64,000 nucleotides of DNA from assembly GCF_040054535.1 (NCBI RefSeq), contig NC_090782.1, positions 22,341,001 through 22,405,000 of the forward strand, written 5' to 3'. Below the pieces are notes generated by a model. The model was not told the DNA's origin and did not search any database. It saw only the letters and a list, made by a program, of their open reading frames with translations. Made by a program: the position numbers and the translations under genes. Below, piece by piece: positions 62,501-64,000 of this stretch. Position 1 is the stretch's first letter; every line of letters starts with the position of its first letter. The DNA is from Antennarius striatus. Lineage: Eukaryota > Chordata > Actinopteri > Lophiiformes > Antennariidae.

Positions 62501-63431
62501 AATTATTTATTCAACTTGGTGGCTTATTTTAACCTATTTTGATTATCTTGAACCCAATCTTATCTGTTTTTGTTACTAAAGCAGGAGGTGAAGGGCTCAC
62601 GGGAGGCGGTCCAGGGTTTGATGCTGGTGATCTTGGCTTCGGAGGCCTGTGAATGAACGTAGACGGGCTCGTTGGTCTTTTCGTTCAGGTTCCACACCTC
62701 GATGCTGCCGTCCTCCTTCCCCGTGAAGATGATCGCCGGCCGGGATGGGGACCAGCACCCCGTGGTGTACAGCTGCTGGGAGCTCGGTGACAGGATGATG
62801 GGGCCGTGCTGGGGGGTTGAAACATTGAGTTGAATATTGATGATTAACACTTTAAATTCTAGGACGCCTTTATTCGTCTGATTTTAATCTATGAGGGTTT
62901 GTAGGGACCGGTGGCCTTACCATGATTCTTTCCTTCCAGATGGCAAAGTTATACCCTCCAATCGTCAGAACGACGTTTTTGAAGAAGGGTGATCGCTGCA
63001 CCGTGTTCACACACGAGTGATGGATGTTAAAACAGTGAAGGGGTCCAGTATCTGAGAGAAACAGGAAGTGAAACGAGGCAATACTTTAATAGAACAATTA
63101 TTATATGTGGCATCGGCAAAACCAAATACCGTGATGTTGGTTTAGACAAACTTGCTCTCGTGATTCAACCGACTGCTTCTTTTTCACTCAGGACTTCCAT
63201 TACTGTTGTGGTTAACATTAGAACTAACTCAAACGAAAACAAACCACACCCCGGCCTCCTTTGGCTCGTGGTCAGTCGAGCTTTGAGGTTTTTGGCCGGT
63301 CAAGAATATAAGATTTGCAGGTTTATTTTGCTTTCAGATCACTCTAATAGTCACATGGCAGAATACTCACTGCGCAGCCGACCAGAGTCGTCTTTCTCCA
63401 TTTTCCAGTCGATGAAAACAGTCTCCCCGAT
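59457..63431 (-). CDS. DNAI3: DNAI3 (WDR63) 3' half, partial at the right edge
   Basis: DNAI3 is a WD-repeat intermediate chain of an axonemal inner dynein arm; mammalian WDR63 has also been linked to Arp2/3 inhibition. Six minus-strand exons are seen, in transcript order 63431-63371, 63051-62921, 62808-62601, 62414-62323, 62198-62082 and 59552-59457. All phases agree and they encode the last 234 residues. Diagnostic segments are [97 protein letters not shown] and [10 protein letters not shown]. The WD units are followed by a Lys/Glu-rich C-terminal helix region. The 5' part, roughly two thirds to three quarters of the gene, lies beyond the window. Synteny with SYDE2 and C1orf52 supports the assignment. 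Confidence 0.9.
60346..61748 (+). mobile_element. Tc1/mariner element, right end lost
   Basis: The left terminus CAGTGCCTTGTGAAAGTATTGGCCC begins right after a TA dinucleotide, the Tc1 target. An inverted inner copy, GGGGGCCAATACTTTTGCACA, occurs at 61575-61595. Sequence typical of the right end continues to about 61748 and then breaks off where a SINE begins; the outer right inverted repeat is absent. The transposase inside is a pseudogene. The element is antisense to DNAI3. Confidence 0.88.
60562..61567 (+). pseudogene. Tc1 transposase pseudogene
   Basis: Starts [20 protein letters not shown] with the expected helix-turn-helix region. Recognisable DDE-domain motifs follow: [13 protein letters not shown] (first Asp), [21 protein letters not shown] (second Asp) and [15 protein letters not shown] (Glu). 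It ends near [13 protein letters not shown] and TAA at 61565-61567. It is broken by TGA at 60676-60678 (a likely CpG decay of an Arg codon) and by frame changes near 60920, 60968 and 61446. The longest open piece is 60980-61447. It cannot make a working transposase as it stands. Confidence 0.88.
61761..61937 (-). mobile_element. tRNA-derived SINE-like element
   Basis: The minus strand reads TGGCTCAGCGG (61930-61920), an exact Pol III A-box match, and GGTTCGATTCC (61875-61865), an exact B-box match, 44 bases apart. A body follows with CTTGAGCAAGGCGCCGTCCCC, which I recall from widespread fish repeats. Between the boxes the unit GCGGTAGATCGG/GCGGTAGAGCGG is tandemly doubled. It lies where the right end of the neighbouring Tc1 element is missing, and is antisense relative to that element and in the same orientation as DNAI3. 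Confidence 0.78.
62082..62198 (-). CDS. DNAI3: DNAI3 penultimate exon
   Basis: The minus-strand acceptor is GCCTACAG|AAATCA and the donor AACG|GTGAGC. It has 39 codons, phase 0 at both ends: [20 protein letters not shown] followed by a Lys/Glu-rich stretch. YFERE is a conserved C-terminal motif of the family. Confidence 0.87.
62323..62414 (-). CDS. DNAI3: DNAI3 exon (last WD strands)
   Basis: The acceptor is TTCTCACAG|CAAAGC and the donor AATGAG|GTACTG. It encodes [20 protein letters not shown] and ALYRPSKNE, a WD-type unit with the family spacing. It enters in phase 1 and leaves in phase 0. Confidence 0.9.
62601..62808 (-). CDS. DNAI3: DNAI3 exon (WD repeats)
   Basis: The acceptor is ACCCCCCAG|CACGGC and the donor CTCCC|GTGAGC. 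It encodes [40 protein letters not shown] and [19 protein letters not shown] is a WD strand ending in the diagnostic Trp. Confidence 0.92.
62921..63051 (-). CDS. DNAI3: DNAI3 exon (WD repeat)
   Basis: The acceptor is CTCTCAG|ATACTGG and the donor ATCATG|GTAAGG. It includes [20 protein letters not shown] and FAIWKE, the blade where intermediate chains carry a [12 protein letters not shown] sequence. Confidence 0.92.
63371..63431 (-). CDS. DNAI3: DNAI3 exon (most 5' in the window)
   Basis: The acceptor is TACCTCTAG|ATCGGG and the donor GCGCA|GTGAGT. It encodes [20 protein letters not shown] plus one base. The ETVFIDWK strand precedes the WD unit in the next exon. Confidence 0.88.
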
Positions 63432-64000
63432 CTAGAGGTAAAAACAAACACATAACAGAACGAGGAAGCAAGGAGTAATCCTGGAAACGCCTGATTTCTC
63501 TCACACAGATTCTGCAGGTTCTACCAAGTAAACTTAGTCTTTTGAAGACAATAACAAACTCGACTCATCGCCCATTCACTTCAGACCTAATCCATCTTGC
63601 CATGACAACACACAAGTATGTGTACACATGAGGAGTGTGTGTGTACACAAGAGCGAGGCTAAAATAATCCAAGCTCTTCGCTCTTGGTTACAATTTCCAC
63701 TTTTGGTGTTGGAATGGATCCAAACGCTGCAGAGTCGTTGATGCATTGTTGGTGATGAGCGGGTCATACCGAGGGCCCGACTGGGAAGATGCTCCTCATG
63801 TAAATACAGAATAACGTCAGGGAAAGGTGGGCCCTTAATGACGGCCCTTCAACACAGATTTTTTTTTTGTTGAGGATTTTCTTACTCAAAGATGCAGCGG
63901 ACTGTAGAATTGGTATTTCCAACAGGTTTTAAAAAAAAATCATATTTTTGGGTCTGTTAATGGATTAGATTATTAGACGGTTGGATTCTGAAATTTGAAA
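63432..64000 (-). other. DNAI3: DNAI3 intron to window edge
   Basis: No further DNAI3 exon was recognised. The open frame at 63576-63767 has no WD content. The upstream exons should lie beyond the right edge. Confidence 0.6.

Overview
This window looks like nuclear DNA of a ray-finned fish, probably a spiny-rayed teleost. The evidence is three split genes with vertebrate GT-AG exon structure, dense CA/GT/GA/GATA microsatellites, and relics of Tc1/mariner, hAT, RTE-type LINE and tRNA-derived SINE families that are common in fish. The species cannot be named from the sequence. I find no bacterial, viral, CRISPR or operon-like content and no new multi-gene system. The more interesting signals are regulatory or structural.

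Layout. 1-5,157: gene-poor flank with the 3' end of an RTE-type LINE. 5,158-6,746 (+): C1orf52 homologue in three exons, with poly(A) signals near 7,421 and 8,151. 8,231-15,440: intergenic, with a repeat relic and microsatellites. 15,833-49,316 (+): complete SYDE2 in eight exons. The exon phases all agree and join to 1,698 codons plus stop, giving a long disordered N-terminal part, a C2 domain, a RhoGAP domain and an acidic C-terminal tail. The 3' UTR runs to a poly(A) signal at 51,404. 51,431-58,664: intergenic, with a SINE. 59,457-63,431 (-): the last six exons of DNAI3 (WDR63), which continues past the right edge. A hAT relic sits against its 3' end, and a Tc1 relic plus a SINE lie in its last intron.

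The order C1orf52 - SYDE2 - DNAI3, with DNAI3 on the opposite strand, matches human 1p22.3, so this is an old conserved block. The three proteins do not obviously share a pathway: C1orf52 is uncharacterised, SYDE2 is a Rho GTPase-activating protein related to the synapse organiser SYD-1, and DNAI3 is an intermediate chain of an inner dynein arm.

Main points for a second look: a (TG)14 tract ending six bases before the 3' splice site of SYDE2 exon 7, arranged like the CFTR exon 9 acceptor; complementary CA and TG tracts flanking SYDE2 exon 6; a G-quadruplex-type run and an upstream ORF before the SYDE2 start; two perfect DR1 nuclear-receptor sites; and a hAT copy with an almost intact target duplication abutting the DNAI3 poly(A) signal.
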